Both the position numbers and the translations under genes were made by a program. Below are positions 23,811-33,783 of a stretch of DNA of 64,000 nt, piece after piece. Under the pieces are notes generated by a model that saw only the letters and a program-made list of their open reading frames with translations, searched no databases and had not been told where the DNA came from. Within the stretch, counting starts at the first letter, position 1, and each line of letters begins with the position of its first letter. This DNA is from Adiantum capillus-veneris (taxonomy: Eukaryota; Streptophyta; Polypodiopsida; Polypodiales; Pteridaceae), in assembly GCA_014529385.2 (NCBI GenBank), contig CM043962.1, positions 121,171,970 through 121,235,969 of the forward strand, written 5' to 3'.

Positions 23811-26800
23811 TCAAAGTCGAAGGAAAGCCTCGCGGCGCTCCCGCATGCGGTCGAAGCTTCCCTGTAGTCCCTCAAGCTGTCCTCTGAGAGTATGGATCAG
23901 CTCAAGCCAAAAGTCACGAACAGTCTCTGCTGGTGGCACAGGGCGAGCCTCAAAGATGCGGAAACAACGGGCCCGCCAGATGAACCAGAGAGCTAGGCCG
24001 CTGATGAGCTCCCAACACTCCTCTCTCTCACTGCACCACTCCTGTGGAATAAGGTCTGTAGCACGCTGGAGTGTAGGTTGCCCCCCCTGTATCACTATCA
24101 TCCTGCTGGTAGAAGATAGCTCAAACTGAAGTGCCGGGCCCGTGAGGGTGGACCAAGCCGCTGTCCCCCAAGTGTACTGTCGAGCCGTGGAGAGGGCAGG
24201 CATCACCCGAAGAACTCGTAGCCACACCTGCTGGGCCGAGGGACAGTCCCAAAGATAGTGTCACTGACTCTCCACCAACTGGTCACAGGCTGTACATGCG
24301 GCCGAGAGACCACTATGCACAAGCCAGCTCCCTACTGTTGTGGCTCTGTGTGCAACCAACCACTGGAACAAAGTGACGCGCCTCGGCTGTCTGGAGTCCC
24401 ACAGCCTCTGCCAAAAAGCTGCCAAGAACTCAACTGTGAGGCCCTCCTCCTGCCAATGACGTGCTGCAGCTGGGCGGGCCTCTCTCTGTGCTGCAAGTAT
24501 ATGACGTCCAAGCCGAACAGTGTACTGAAAGAAAGGGACTCCTGGGCGGTCTGCAGAAGAGAGGGGGTCTCTCCATAGCCACTCACCAGGATCCCACTGT
24601 ACTCGTGCTAGTGGACAACACTCCCAAGCCCATAGCCTCCAGTGTCTTGTCTCAAGAGCTGTTGGGTCAGGGTCTATGACGCAAGTCCTCCCACAGATGC
24701 CCACAACTCGGATCCTCCGGAAACAGCACTCTGCTACCTGCGGGGCCTCAACTGCAACTCGCTGTAATCGTCTCCCACCCTGAAGCTCGAAGAACAGGGC
24801 TGGGATAGTCTCTGAGCAAGCCCTGACCGAAATGAGAACCTCCAGTCGTGTGAAGGCTCCCATCCATCGGGGGGCTACTGGCTCGAGAGGCGTGAGCCAC
24901 TCAGCTGGAACTGACTCTGAGATGTCCTGACACATGCTCTCAACCCCTCTCATGCCCTGTAGCTGGACAGCCTGAACCTCCTCTGACAAACCTATGAACT
25001 CTAGCCAGTCACCTAGAGAGCGCGCTGGACCTGCTGCCATGGGACCCCAAGAAACATGAGGCCTACTCCCAACCAAGTGGCCTCTCTGAGTGCTAACCAT
25101 GGGGTTCCAGACGAGGGGCTGCCGTAGGCGCTCCTCCGTGCACGTCGACTGTCTCTGCTCTAGGCCACGCCGTAATAGCTCCCAAGAACGAAGCAAACTC
25201 ACAGCGAATCGGTCCTCCAGTCTCCTGCTCAAACCAACTCGGCGCAACTCTGTAAAGATCCATCTGGTCGAAGGTTGCCAAGGGCCTCCTGACTGAGGCA
25301 CCCTGGCACGAAGCCTCTGCAGCAAGAACTCCTTCCAGGGCTCCTCGCCTGGAAGAAGTCCTCTGACGACGAACTTCCCAAGAAGGGCTTTGCTCTGCTG
25401 TGCTGGATCAATGATCCCAAGCCCTCCCTGAGAACAAGGAAGTGTGATGACCGACCAAGCCACCTTGGCTCGGGCAATCTGCGTGTCGCGACCTGACCAA
25501 AGGAAGTTCCTAATCAGCCTCTCTACCTGGCTGATGCAACAACTCGAGAAGATCCAGCAAGAAGTGATGTACCACATAGTCGCCAACAACACTTGGTTGG
25601 CAACTACTACTCTACCAGCCAGCGAAAGTCGTGCTGAGCTCCAATGTAACAGCTTTCTCCTGATGGACAGGAGAAGAGGAGCAATCTGCTGCTCGGGGGA
25701 CAAATCCAAACCAACCTGACAACCCAAGTACCGAACTGCAGTCCTTGGAGGAATCCACCTCAAACCCTCTCCTGGCATCCAATCTGGCACAGGAACACTA
25801 CCACCCGAGAAAGCCACTGTCTTTCTCCAGTTGATCAATGCGCCCAATGCACAGCAGGTCTCCAAAGCCTGCCCACATCTGTGTAAATTGGCCTCCTGGC
25901 CCTCTAAGTACAAGGCTGAGTCGTCGGCAAACTCAGCGTCCAAAAGCTCATCTCCCCGTATAGGGAGTGCTAAGCCCCTCAAACCTACCTGCTGTGACAC
26001 CAAAAATCTGCTCATCGCCTCCACATAGAACAGAAAGAGAAAGGGGGCAAGAGGACAACCCTGTCTGACCGATCGTGTGAGCATGAAGCGCTCACCTCTA
26101 CCTCCTGCCAAAAGCACCTGACTGTGAGCCTGCCTGTACAAAGCTGACACCCCTCTGATCCAAGCATCTGAGAAGCCCATCCTGCGAAGCATGCCCTCTA
26201 GAAAGTCCCAGTCAACTCTGTCGTATGCCTTCTCAAAATCGAGAAGAAGAATCACAAGGTCCTCCCCACGGAGACGTGCCAGGGCAGAAGCCTCCCAAAA
26301 AGTGAAGATGTTGTCAAGGATACTGCGTTCCTTGACAAAACCTGTCTGAGTCCCATGTATAAGGCTCTCTAAAAGTGGCTGAATCCTGAAACTCAGAGCC
26401 TTGGCAAGAATTTTGTAGGCTGAGTTGAGGATGGTGATGGGGCGCCACTATTGAATCTCATCCAAGGAGCCACCCTCCTTCGGAATGAGGTAAATCAGGC
26501 CCTCACTCATGCTATCCGGCATCACTCCTGTGTGCAGAATGTACTGAAAGGCACTACAAAGATCTGGGCTAAGCAGGTCCCAGTACTCCAAGAAGAAGCT
26601 GGGAGTCAACCCATCCTCACCTAGACAGCTACCACGAGGGAGGGCCCTAAGAGCCGTGTACAACTCCTCAAGCTGAAGAGGTAGCTCTAGCCTGTAGCAC
26701 ATCTCCTCAGTCACAAGACAAGGCATCTGCGCCCACACCTGCTCCCTGCATGCATCCTGTCTCTCTGATTGGGGCTCAGCCGACAGTAGCTTACGATAAA

Positions 26801-28069
26801 AGTCAGTAGCAACTGCACGCATATCCTCAGGCTCACAAACAACTGACCCATCGGGTCTCCTCAACTGATTGACCTTGGCATGCAAGTGCTGAGGTCCCAC
26901 TGTCTCAAAAAAAGCACCTGTCACTCTTTCACCCATCTGAGTCCACTGAGATGCCTGTCGGTGAAAGGCAAACTCAGGGCGCCTCTCCTCTGTGCAAGCA
27001 AGCTCATGTCGAGCCTGCTGTAACTGCTCCTCCAACCATGGACTGTCTGGATGCTGCTCCTGCATCCTCTGTAGTGAAGCAATGCCTCGTCTGAGACGCT
27101 GCTCCTCCTCTCTCGCTGCAGCCCGTCGAGCCAAAGACTCCTGGAGAAAAAAGTGGCTAAGCTGAGCTAGGCCTAAGGCCACTTTGTTTGCAGGTCGAGC
27201 TTGGCTGTCCATGCCCTCTGTCCAGAGAGCCTCTACCCTCTCTCTGAGTGCTAAGTCCAACAAGACCCGCTCTGGGATGCGAAGCATCTTGCTCCCACTC
27301 CTCTGCCTGTCTGCCACTGTGAGGATCACTGGTGCATGGTCCGAGAAGGATGTCCCTGCCAAGATGCCCACTGATCCCCCCAAGTCACTGAAGTGGTCAC
27401 TAGTGTAGAAGCGATCTATCCGCGATAGATTCACTCCTCCCACTCTGCGGTCCGACCTAGAGAAGGCAAGACTCTATGGAGGCCTCACAAAGCCAGAATG
27501 CTGCCATGTGTCCGAGACCCTCAAAGTCATACACAACCTCTCCCAAGCTGCTAACTCGACTCCATGTACAGTAGCAAGGCTGCCTCCGATCCTGTCAGAG
27601 GGGTCCTCCAACATGTTGAGGTCCCCTCCTACACACCAATGGTCAACCTGTGGCAAAGACTCAACAATCTGTGACCAAAACTCTGCACGAGCACTTGCCA
27701 CATTGGGCGCATAGATGTTCAGGAAGCCCACAAGGCCACCCTGAACCTGCAAAGTAATCCACTGAGCCCTGCCTGGCACAATAATCCCTCTGCCCACAAT
27801 GGCCTACGGCAATGAGTCCGCAATAGTCATACATACCCCACCCTGGATGCCTCCAGGTCCAAAAGCAGCTGCCAAAAGGTATCATAACGTCCCCGCAGAA
27901 TTTGACCACATCGCCGAATGCGGCTCTCAAACAAATGGTGCTCCTGAAGCATAAGGAGATCAATCTCTCCTCCCACAAGGCAACGCTGAAGCTCCTGACG
28001 CAATCGGCCCCGCTATCGCTGAAACTGGGGCCCACCTAATCCCTGCACGTTCCACGAGACGATCCTCAT
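23811..28069 (-). pseudogene. L1-like LINE ORF2: endonuclease, reverse transcriptase, zf-RVT, C-terminal domain
   Basis: Starts at ATG 28069-28067 (MRIVSWNVQGLGGPQFQ). The EN domain follows (LMLQEHHLFESR; LNIYAPN; GGDLNMLEDPSDRIGG; SRIDRFYTS; SDHAPV). RT follows from about 26.6 kb (GSCLGEDGLTPSFFLEYW; WRPITILNSAYKILAK; LLLDFEKAYDRVDWDFLEGM; VRQGCPLAPFLF; DAEFADDSALYLEG, catalytic FADD). A thumb region comes next, then zf-RVT (CTACDQLVESQ, YLWDCPSAQQVW) and the LWFIWRARCFRIF C-terminal block; it ends at TGA 23811-23813. Damage: TAG at 28013-28015, 27804-27806, 27474-27476 and 26448-26450; a TGA near 24258-24260; and one frame change between about 28000 and 27850. Outside these points the frame is intact, including one uninterrupted run of 664 codons, so decay is recent. 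It cannot make protein as it stands. Confidence 0.92.
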
Positions 28070-29915
28070 GGGGAGCGAGAGAGAACAAATGCTGCCGCAG
28101 CAGCAAGACGGGCTATCTTCAAGGCAGGCTTGGATGGGGAGTAATCCGCGTCCGAGCGTCCTCTAGATAGGCGAGCCTGTAGTGAGTGCCTGGCCCAAGC
28201 CCATGCAGAGCGAGCCATGCGTAAAGCAACCTCCTCTGTCCAGGAGTCCTCATGAATGTATACATAGCAAGGCAAACACTGCATATCAGCAAAAAAGTAC
28301 ACCACAATGTGCCTACATCCTGCTGAGTCTGGGGGTGTCACCGTAAACTTGGCCAGTGGCCACAAAGTCTGCAGCAAATCTGTAACTCCCAGGTCTCCCA
28401 TGTGGTGAGAGAACTCGAGAACCTGTGTATGCAACCATCCCACCACTGAGTCTAGGGACCACTCTGTCTCGGTTCGACCACAGAGGGGAAAGGAGAAACC
28501 AACTGCTGAGTCCAAGGCCTCTATCCCTAGCGGCGAGGAACAGAGCGTGGACCCTGAAGCAGGTTGCCTCGTGGTCTGCTGCGGAATCGCCGAGAAAGCG
28601 AGTGAATCCGTAATCGAAGAAATCCCAGCGGCGTCGGAGGTCAATGCTCGTCAGACCACGAGGGATAGCTGCAAGGGAAGATGTCTGAATCTGTAGAGGG
28701 GGGCGCAAGAAGGGCTGACCCTCTCTCGCTAGGCGACTCGTAGCAAAGGCACTGCCAAGAGATCTCCTAGCCGCCGGCGAGGGACCAGTCTCCTGAGTCG
28801 ATTGTGGCACTGAAGCAGGAGCTGGGGGAGGCGGAGGAGAAGCGAAGCGGGGTGGGGTGACAAAGACAGGGGGGCGAGGTGGGGAGTGGACGGGAGCAGA
28901 GAGCGGGGGAGGGGATGAGGAGGAAGAGGGGAAATCTGAGGGTGGGGTGGCTGGCGAGGGTGAAGCGGAAGTGGAGGCTGGCGTAGGGGGCTCCTCCTGC
29001 TCAAGAGGACCAAAGTGGTTCCACATGGGAACCCACTGCTGCTGAGTAGGCACCTGAGGGCCACTCTGAGTGCCAGGCTGCCGCTGGAGCCCCAGGCTCG
29101 GAGGGTGGCTCAGAATCTGTGCGGTGTGACGCTGGCTGTGGCTGCGGCCCAGCCTTGGCAGGCTGGGGCTCACGCTGAGGCTGAGGCTGAGGAGCAGGTC
29201 GTGGCCTCCTCCGTGGACAGGCCTTCGCAAGATGGCCCATCTGTCTACAAATGAAGCACTGGTTCGGGAGACCCGAGTACTCCACACTCTGTCTAAACCA
29301 ACCCCCACTCACCCGAGGCAGAAGGATGACCTTCGGGAGCGTGTGGGTATCTCTGACCAAAACTCGAATTGAAGGGATGCCAGCCGCCTTGGCAGCTACT
29401 GATGCTGTCGTACGAGGTGTCTCCAGGACAGTCCCGATGGCGGAGCCAATCCTGGAGAGAAGTGGAAGGTACTCCCTCCGTAAACCCGGAAAGCACACTG
29501 AGATGGGGATGTCTACCTCCTCTACTAGCACATCCGAAGTCGGGTCAAAACCATGTCGCCACTCTCGAAAGTGGGCGCGTGATGCTCGGATGGCCAGTGG
29601 ACTCATAGCTATGACCTTGGAGGCCATCTCGGAAGTCTCGAACTCGATCTGGTAGTACCCCCGTCCGAGGATCTGGACATCCAAAATCTTGCCCACCTCT
29701 GCGAGAAGGCGGGCCTGGAGAAGGTCTCGCAGCTCTCCTCTGCTAGGACGGGTGCCGAGAACCTTGCAGATGACAGAAGTCGCCTGCAAGCGCTCTACCT
29801 CTGCGGCAAGGCTCGCTTGCTCTGTCGGCGAAAGAGCAAGTCGAATGGTGGGCTCAGCGGGGTCGGGCGAGGGGGCTTCGGATGAGTCCCTCTGTGGCGG
29901 AGCTGGAGCCTCCAT
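28066..29915 (-). pseudogene. L1-like LINE ORF1 (DUF4283-like domain plus CCHC zinc knuckle)
   Basis: ATG at 29915-29913. The first ~230 residues have the DUF4283-like pattern of plant LINE ORF1 (LLAEVGKILDVQILGRGYYQ; FPGLRREYLPLLSRIGSAIG). A CCHC knuckle follows, CFICRQMGHLAKAC (CX2CX4HX4C), then a Pro/Gln-rich linker (about 28.8-29.1 kb). A C-terminal region after it includes VGWLHTQVLEF and LPCYVYIHEDSW. The reading passes through three frames (changes near 29.1 kb and 28.6 kb), implying two frameshifts. The last frame ends at TGA 28068-28066, which overlaps the ORF2 ATG (ATGA). The role would be RNA binding and RNP assembly. Confidence 0.8.
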
Positions 29916-29943
29916 CTATGTCTACTGAGCCCTAGCGTTTTTT

Positions 29944-30592
29944 ATTTGCAGATCAGCCCCAATGTTTTGCAGATTCATCACGATGGAACATCAAGAACCA
30001 CCAGCGTTTTCAGTTTTCAGCCCTTAGACACCGCAGAAGAACCCCCGAACCTCGCAGACCTCACCTTCCCACAGCAATTCCTCGCCGCACGGTCAATTTC
30101 GCAAGGTTTACAGTTTCAGCCCGGAAAACGCAGATTTTAGCAACTGCGTTTTCAGCGCGTCGTCGTTGCATTGCCGTCATCGCCGTCATCATCGACATAG
30201 AGTCAGAATCCAACAGATAAAGATTTGCAGATTTCAGCCCGTATGAGTTTTCCGATTTCAGCCCGTCTCGTCGTCGTCGTCCTCATCGTCGTCGACATCG
30301 TCGGCAAGTCCAAGCATTGTAGAGATTTGTGCAATCATAAGTAGACCGCTCTCGACATAGAGAGTGGGGCCTTCGGAGGAGGGTTTTACAACGTCTATGG
30401 TGTCGTATTCTCTTCTCTATCTCTTAGTCTCATACACGTCCATTCACAGTGTCCATTCACTTTGTTTGTGTCCATTGCACTCTCTCATTAAGAACGGAAG
30501 GCTCTCCCTGTCATAAGTAAAAGGAACCTTGACCACAGTTCGGAGCACTCATCTCGAGCAAAGTTCAAACATTCATTCCGCTGCACCTTACA
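29944..30592 (+). repeat. 5' LTR, right part
   Basis: Continues the 5' LTR after the L1 insertion and matches 33190-33783. It holds about 45 bp (around 29965-30010) and a short 'gccgtcatc' expansion that the 3' LTR lacks. It ends CTGCACCTTACA at 30592, directly before the primer-binding site. Confidence 0.92.
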
Positions 30593-30593
30593 T

Positions 30594-30605
30594 TGGTATC
30601 AGAGC
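30594..30605 (+). other. primer-binding site (initiator tRNA-Met type)
   Basis: TGGTATCAGAGC begins two bases after the LTR end. This is the standard plant retrotransposon site complementary to the 3' end of initiator tRNA-Met. Confidence 0.9.
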
Positions 30606-30982
30606 TTTGACAGTGTTCTGTATCACTCAAGGAAAGAATCACAAGAATTTTTTTTGCTTGTTGCGGTCGCACGAACCCAAGTTCGCTTGGGTGTGTCGGT
30701 TCCTAATCGTGTTTTTGAAGAGTGATAGGAATCCCAGGAAAGAAGGGCTTGTCCAGCCTCCACTTGTGCCTCTTTTCACTCATTGAGAGCGGACCGTGCA
30801 CTTAGCGCCGGCCAATCGACGCGAGGTGGGAAAAAGCAACCTTGGTGTGAGCGCAAGGCCGCCAAGGGGTGCGCCCGCAAAAAAGAGCAGATCTCGGGTG
30901 AAGAGAAGATCCTTCTCGAACACATATTGCAAGCGAAAGAAGAACCTCAAGAACTCAAGACCCCCAAGAACCCAAGTTCCTC

Positions 30983-31772
30983 GTGAACTTAAGAAACCAA
31001 GACCACAAGAACCCAAGACTTCAGTGGATGGTCATCACTCGAAGCGGAATGGATACTTTGCTTGGAGGTGATGAGCATGAGAGAGGCGAAGAAGAATTTT
31101 CCCCACCAAGAGGTTTTTCCGACCCTCCCCCTTCCCCATCTACGCCAAGGATTGCACTAATTCCTATGGAGGAGTTGATGCAGTTGTTTATGGACAACAA
31201 GTTCGAACGCGAAGCAAGAGAAGCAGAAAGAAAGGCCTACGAAGAAGAAATGGTAGACATAGATCGTAAATACGAAGAAAACGTGGCAGCCATAGAGCAT
31301 AAGTACGATTTGGAAGACAAAGAAAGACAAGCCAAATTGGATCGCGAGAACAAAGAAAGTCAAGCCAAATTTGATCGCGAGAACAAAGCAAGACAAGCAG
31401 AATTTGATCACGAGAACAAAGCCATAAAAGAAAAGAGACCAACACATGAAAGAATTCTTGCGACTTTTTTCTCAAGTGCAGGCACAGATGCAAGAGATTC
31501 AGGAGACGGAGACTCTCTCAGTCTCTTCTTCTCCCAAGCATGACACACACGATTTGCATGATGATACCCATGATGATTTGAATGATAATGATGCCCATGA
31601 TGATTTGGATGACACTGACAAGCATGATGATCTGCATGATCAAGATGTGATTTCTCACAAGCATGATGATTTGCATGAAGATGACGTGATTGTTCACAAG
31701 GATGATGAGTTAGTTGATGCTTTTTCTAGCGAAGCTAATCTCGTTGCAGATTCGCTCAATCACAAAGGATAG
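30983..31772 (+). CDS. gag-position protein of the LARD: coiled coil plus His/Asp-rich tail (frameshifted)
   Basis: The frame from 30983 includes EELMQLFMDNKFEREAREAE and then a heptad-like, highly charged helix with an internally repeated 'RENKxxQAxFD' unit (about 31310-31430). It appears to continue after a frame change near 31446 as FLRLFSQVQAQMQEIQETE. This is followed by a tail in which HDD, DDLHD and KHDDLH recur (31540-31715), and it ends at TAG/TGA about 31770. There is no zinc knuckle and no capsid motif that I recognise. The position just after the PBS suggests a gag-like structural role; the function is unknown. The two-frame reading may be a mutation or an assembly error. Confidence 0.55.
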
Positions 31773-31775
31773 ATC

Positions 31776-32606
31776 TTGGCTCTCGAACCTAGGTCCAAAG
31801 CACCCCTTCAAAAAGAACCGATCTTGGCTCTCGAGCGTAGGTCCACAGAACCCTCACAGGAAGTATTATGTGTTCGCATGATTAGTACGCACGCATTGAT
31901 TGCGTGTTTCATTCGTGATCGTTTCCTGTATTTTAGTCAGCGTCTATATGTGATCCCTTTTCCTAGGCATGACATGTTGTACATTGAGCACATTTCCCTC
32001 ATGAATGAGCATGAATGTATGCGGATTGTCCATGAAAAGCTGAAAAGTATGCATTCAAGGAAGTCACATTTCATGTCCCTTCCTTGGCACGACACAGTTG
32101 TAGAAAGAGCGCATGAAAGTATGAGCACCAAGCATGGGCCTTTCCGTTGTGAATTGCCACAGTTGATTTCTCTAGATCCTAAGAGAAAGATTCGATCTCA
32201 TTGTTTGCGTGTGTGTGGTGAATGGTTTGGCACTCCGTCTCTTTGTTCATCTACATTGCATGCACAGTCTATTAGGACGACAATATTTTTTCCAGTCACT
32301 TTACATGGAATAGGTATGTTCATGGTTTTGAGTTGGAAATGGTTTCAGGAATTTTCAGCCATGGAGATTCTTGAAGAAGAAAGAAGCATGACTCTCGACG
32401 AAGTCGACGCATCGAAGGAGCCACATAAGACTTTGTGTCGCTTTCGGCGTGGCCCAAAGAAGCAAGCGTTGCAGACCTTTATAAAGTTCAAGTACTGCAC
32501 GACCCACACATCAGAGTGGGCCGGCGAAGAGTCCCTTCCAGGATTCCGGATGCTATTGGCGATCTCCCTCGACGCCATACTGTTCGGTACCAGTATCTCA
32601 CTTTGA
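31776..32606 (+). CDS. unrecognised 276-residue frame of the LARD, with a possible chromodomain-like end
   Basis: One uninterrupted frame from 31776 to the stop at 32606, ending at the purine tract. Most of it has no recognisable domain (for example LYVIPFPRHDMLYIEH; ECMRIVHEKLKSMHSRKSHF). Near the end, EILEEERSMTLDEVDASKE is followed by QTFIKFKYCTTHTSEWAGEE. This resembles in order and spacing the C-terminus of the chromovirus pol at 53.1 kb (VEETEEILQ followed by YLVKFKNYSNLDGQWMTQEE). I infer that it could be a remnant of the 3' end of a gypsy pol, with the catalytic part deleted. Confidence in protein expression is low. Confidence 0.4.
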   Translation: MALEPRSKAPLQKEPILALERRSTEPSQEVLCVRMISTHALIACFIRDRFLYFSQRLYVIPFPRHDMLYIEHISLMNEHECMRIVHEKLKSMHSRKSHFMSLPWHDTVVERAHESMSTKHGPFRCELPQLISLDPKRKIRSHCLRVCGEWFGTPSLCSSTLHAQSIRTTIFFPVTLHGIGMFMVLSWKWFQEFSAMEILEEERSMTLDEVDASKEPHKTLCRFRRGPKKQALQTFIKFKYCTTHTSEWAGEESLPGFRMLLAISLDAILFGTSISL

Positions 32607-32617
32607 AAAGGAGGGGA
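32603..32617 (+). other. polypurine tract of the LARD
   Basis: tgaaaaggagggga ends directly at the 3' LTR TG. This is the expected site for plus-strand priming. Confidence 0.8.
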
Positions 32618-33783
32618 TGTCACATGACATATCCAACCCTATGTGTCCGTGGACAAGCTACAGCACGACAAGGGTTCAGTCAATCGAGTTAGTCTAGATT
32701 TAAAAGTGATCTGGCACTTTTGTGAGTCTGTTCGCAGACCGTGCATGCCCAGTCACTTAGTGTAGATGCATATCCTCTGGTTGCACATAGCATGATCATA
32801 AGCATTCCCATCACAATCCTTCAGGGGAATTTTCCAATGCATTTAGCCTATTTTCCCTATTTTTGATATTTTTAACTTATTACTTTAAAGCGACTTTTGT
32901 TGGAAAGTAGGTAGGGCAATTTTGCTAAGTTTGTATATAAGCAAACCAGAGTTAGCACTATTTGGCAGAAGAGGCAGCAGGAGCGCTCGCTCAACAGGAA
33001 ACTTCTCAGCACAACCCCAAGCCCTAGTGTTTTTGCTCCATAGCAACCACCTAGCGTTTTTGGACCAGATCAACCAGCGTTTTTGCTCTTGCAGATCCCT
33101 GGCGACAGAAGACTCAACAAGAAGCCTAGCGTTTTGCATTTGCAGGACACCCGGCGACAGCAGAACCATTTTCAGCTCTAGCATTTTTGATTTGCAGATC
33201 AGCCCCAGCGTTTTCAGTTTTCAGCCCTTAGACACCGCAGAAGAACCCCCGAACCTCGCAGATCTCACCTTCCGCAGTAGTTCCACGCCGCACGGTCAGT
33301 TTCCGCAAGGCTTACAGTTTCAGCCCGGAAAACACAGATTTCAGCATCTGCGTTTTCAGCGCGTCGTCGTTGCATCGTCGTCATCGACATAGAGTCAGAA
33401 TCCAACAGATAAAGATTTGCAGATTTCAGCCCTTAGAGTTTTTCGATTTCAGCCCGTCTCGTCATAGTCGTCCTCACCGTCGTCGACATCGTCAGCAAGT
33501 CCAAGCATTGTAGAGATTTGTGCAATAATAAGTAGACCGCTCTCACCATAGAGAGTGGGGCCTTTGGGGGAGGGTTTTACAATGTCTATGGTGTCGTATT
33601 CTCTTCTCTCTCTCTCAGTCTCATGCACGTCCATTCACAGTGTCCATTCACTTTCTTTGTGTCCATTGCACTCTCTCATTAAGAACGGAAGGCTCTCCCT
33701 TCCATAAGTAAAAGGAACCTTGACCACAGTTCGGAGCACTCATCTTGAGCAAAGTTCAAACATTCATTCCGCTGCACCTTACA
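32618..33783 (+). repeat. 3' LTR of the LARD
   Basis: 1166 bp, TGTCACATGACATATCC..CTGCACCTTACA, uninterrupted, with a TATA-like box at 32934-32942. It differs from the 5' LTR by many substitutions and a few indels, so the element is older than the chromovirus at 51.7-59.1 kb. Low-complexity 'gcgtttt' and 'tcgtcgtc' repeats occur in its right half. Confidence 0.93.

Larger units (their letters stand above)
23579..29927 (-). mobile_element. near-full-length L1-like LINE inserted in the 5' LTR
   Basis: Minus-strand element of about 6.35 kb bounded by the 16-bp target duplication agccctagcgtttttt (23563-23578 and 29928-29943). The 3' end (low coordinates) is A-rich on the sense strand (ctttttctcggaaaaagaaa...). 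It carries ORF1 (nucleic-acid binding) and ORF2 (EN-RT-zinc finger). The sense 5' end begins only about a dozen bases before the ORF1 ATG, so it is either slightly truncated or has a very short 5' UTR. It is the youngest layer of the nest. Confidence 0.92.
23010..33783 (+). mobile_element. LTR retrotransposon lacking RT/integrase (LARD-like), inserted in LINE L-B
   Basis: The LTRs start TGTCACRTGACAYATCC and end CTGCACCTTACA. The 5-bp target duplication GTTCA is at 23005-23009 and 33784-33788. PBS at 30594-30605 and a purine tract before 32618. The internal region is only about 2.0 kb (30593-32617) and has no protease, RT, RNase H or integrase motif. It must therefore have relied on an autonomous partner. 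The 5' LTR is split by a later L1-like insertion, so the element without that insertion is about 4.4 kb. Downstream of the element the host LINE frame resumes (HVQFQEPRTKLWLFD), which confirms the boundaries. Confidence 0.92.

Noticed and set aside
28857-29064. Frames rich in Gly-Glu or Pro on both strands at 28.7-29.2 kb
   Set aside because: Compositional shadow of the Pro-rich linker of LINE ORF1.
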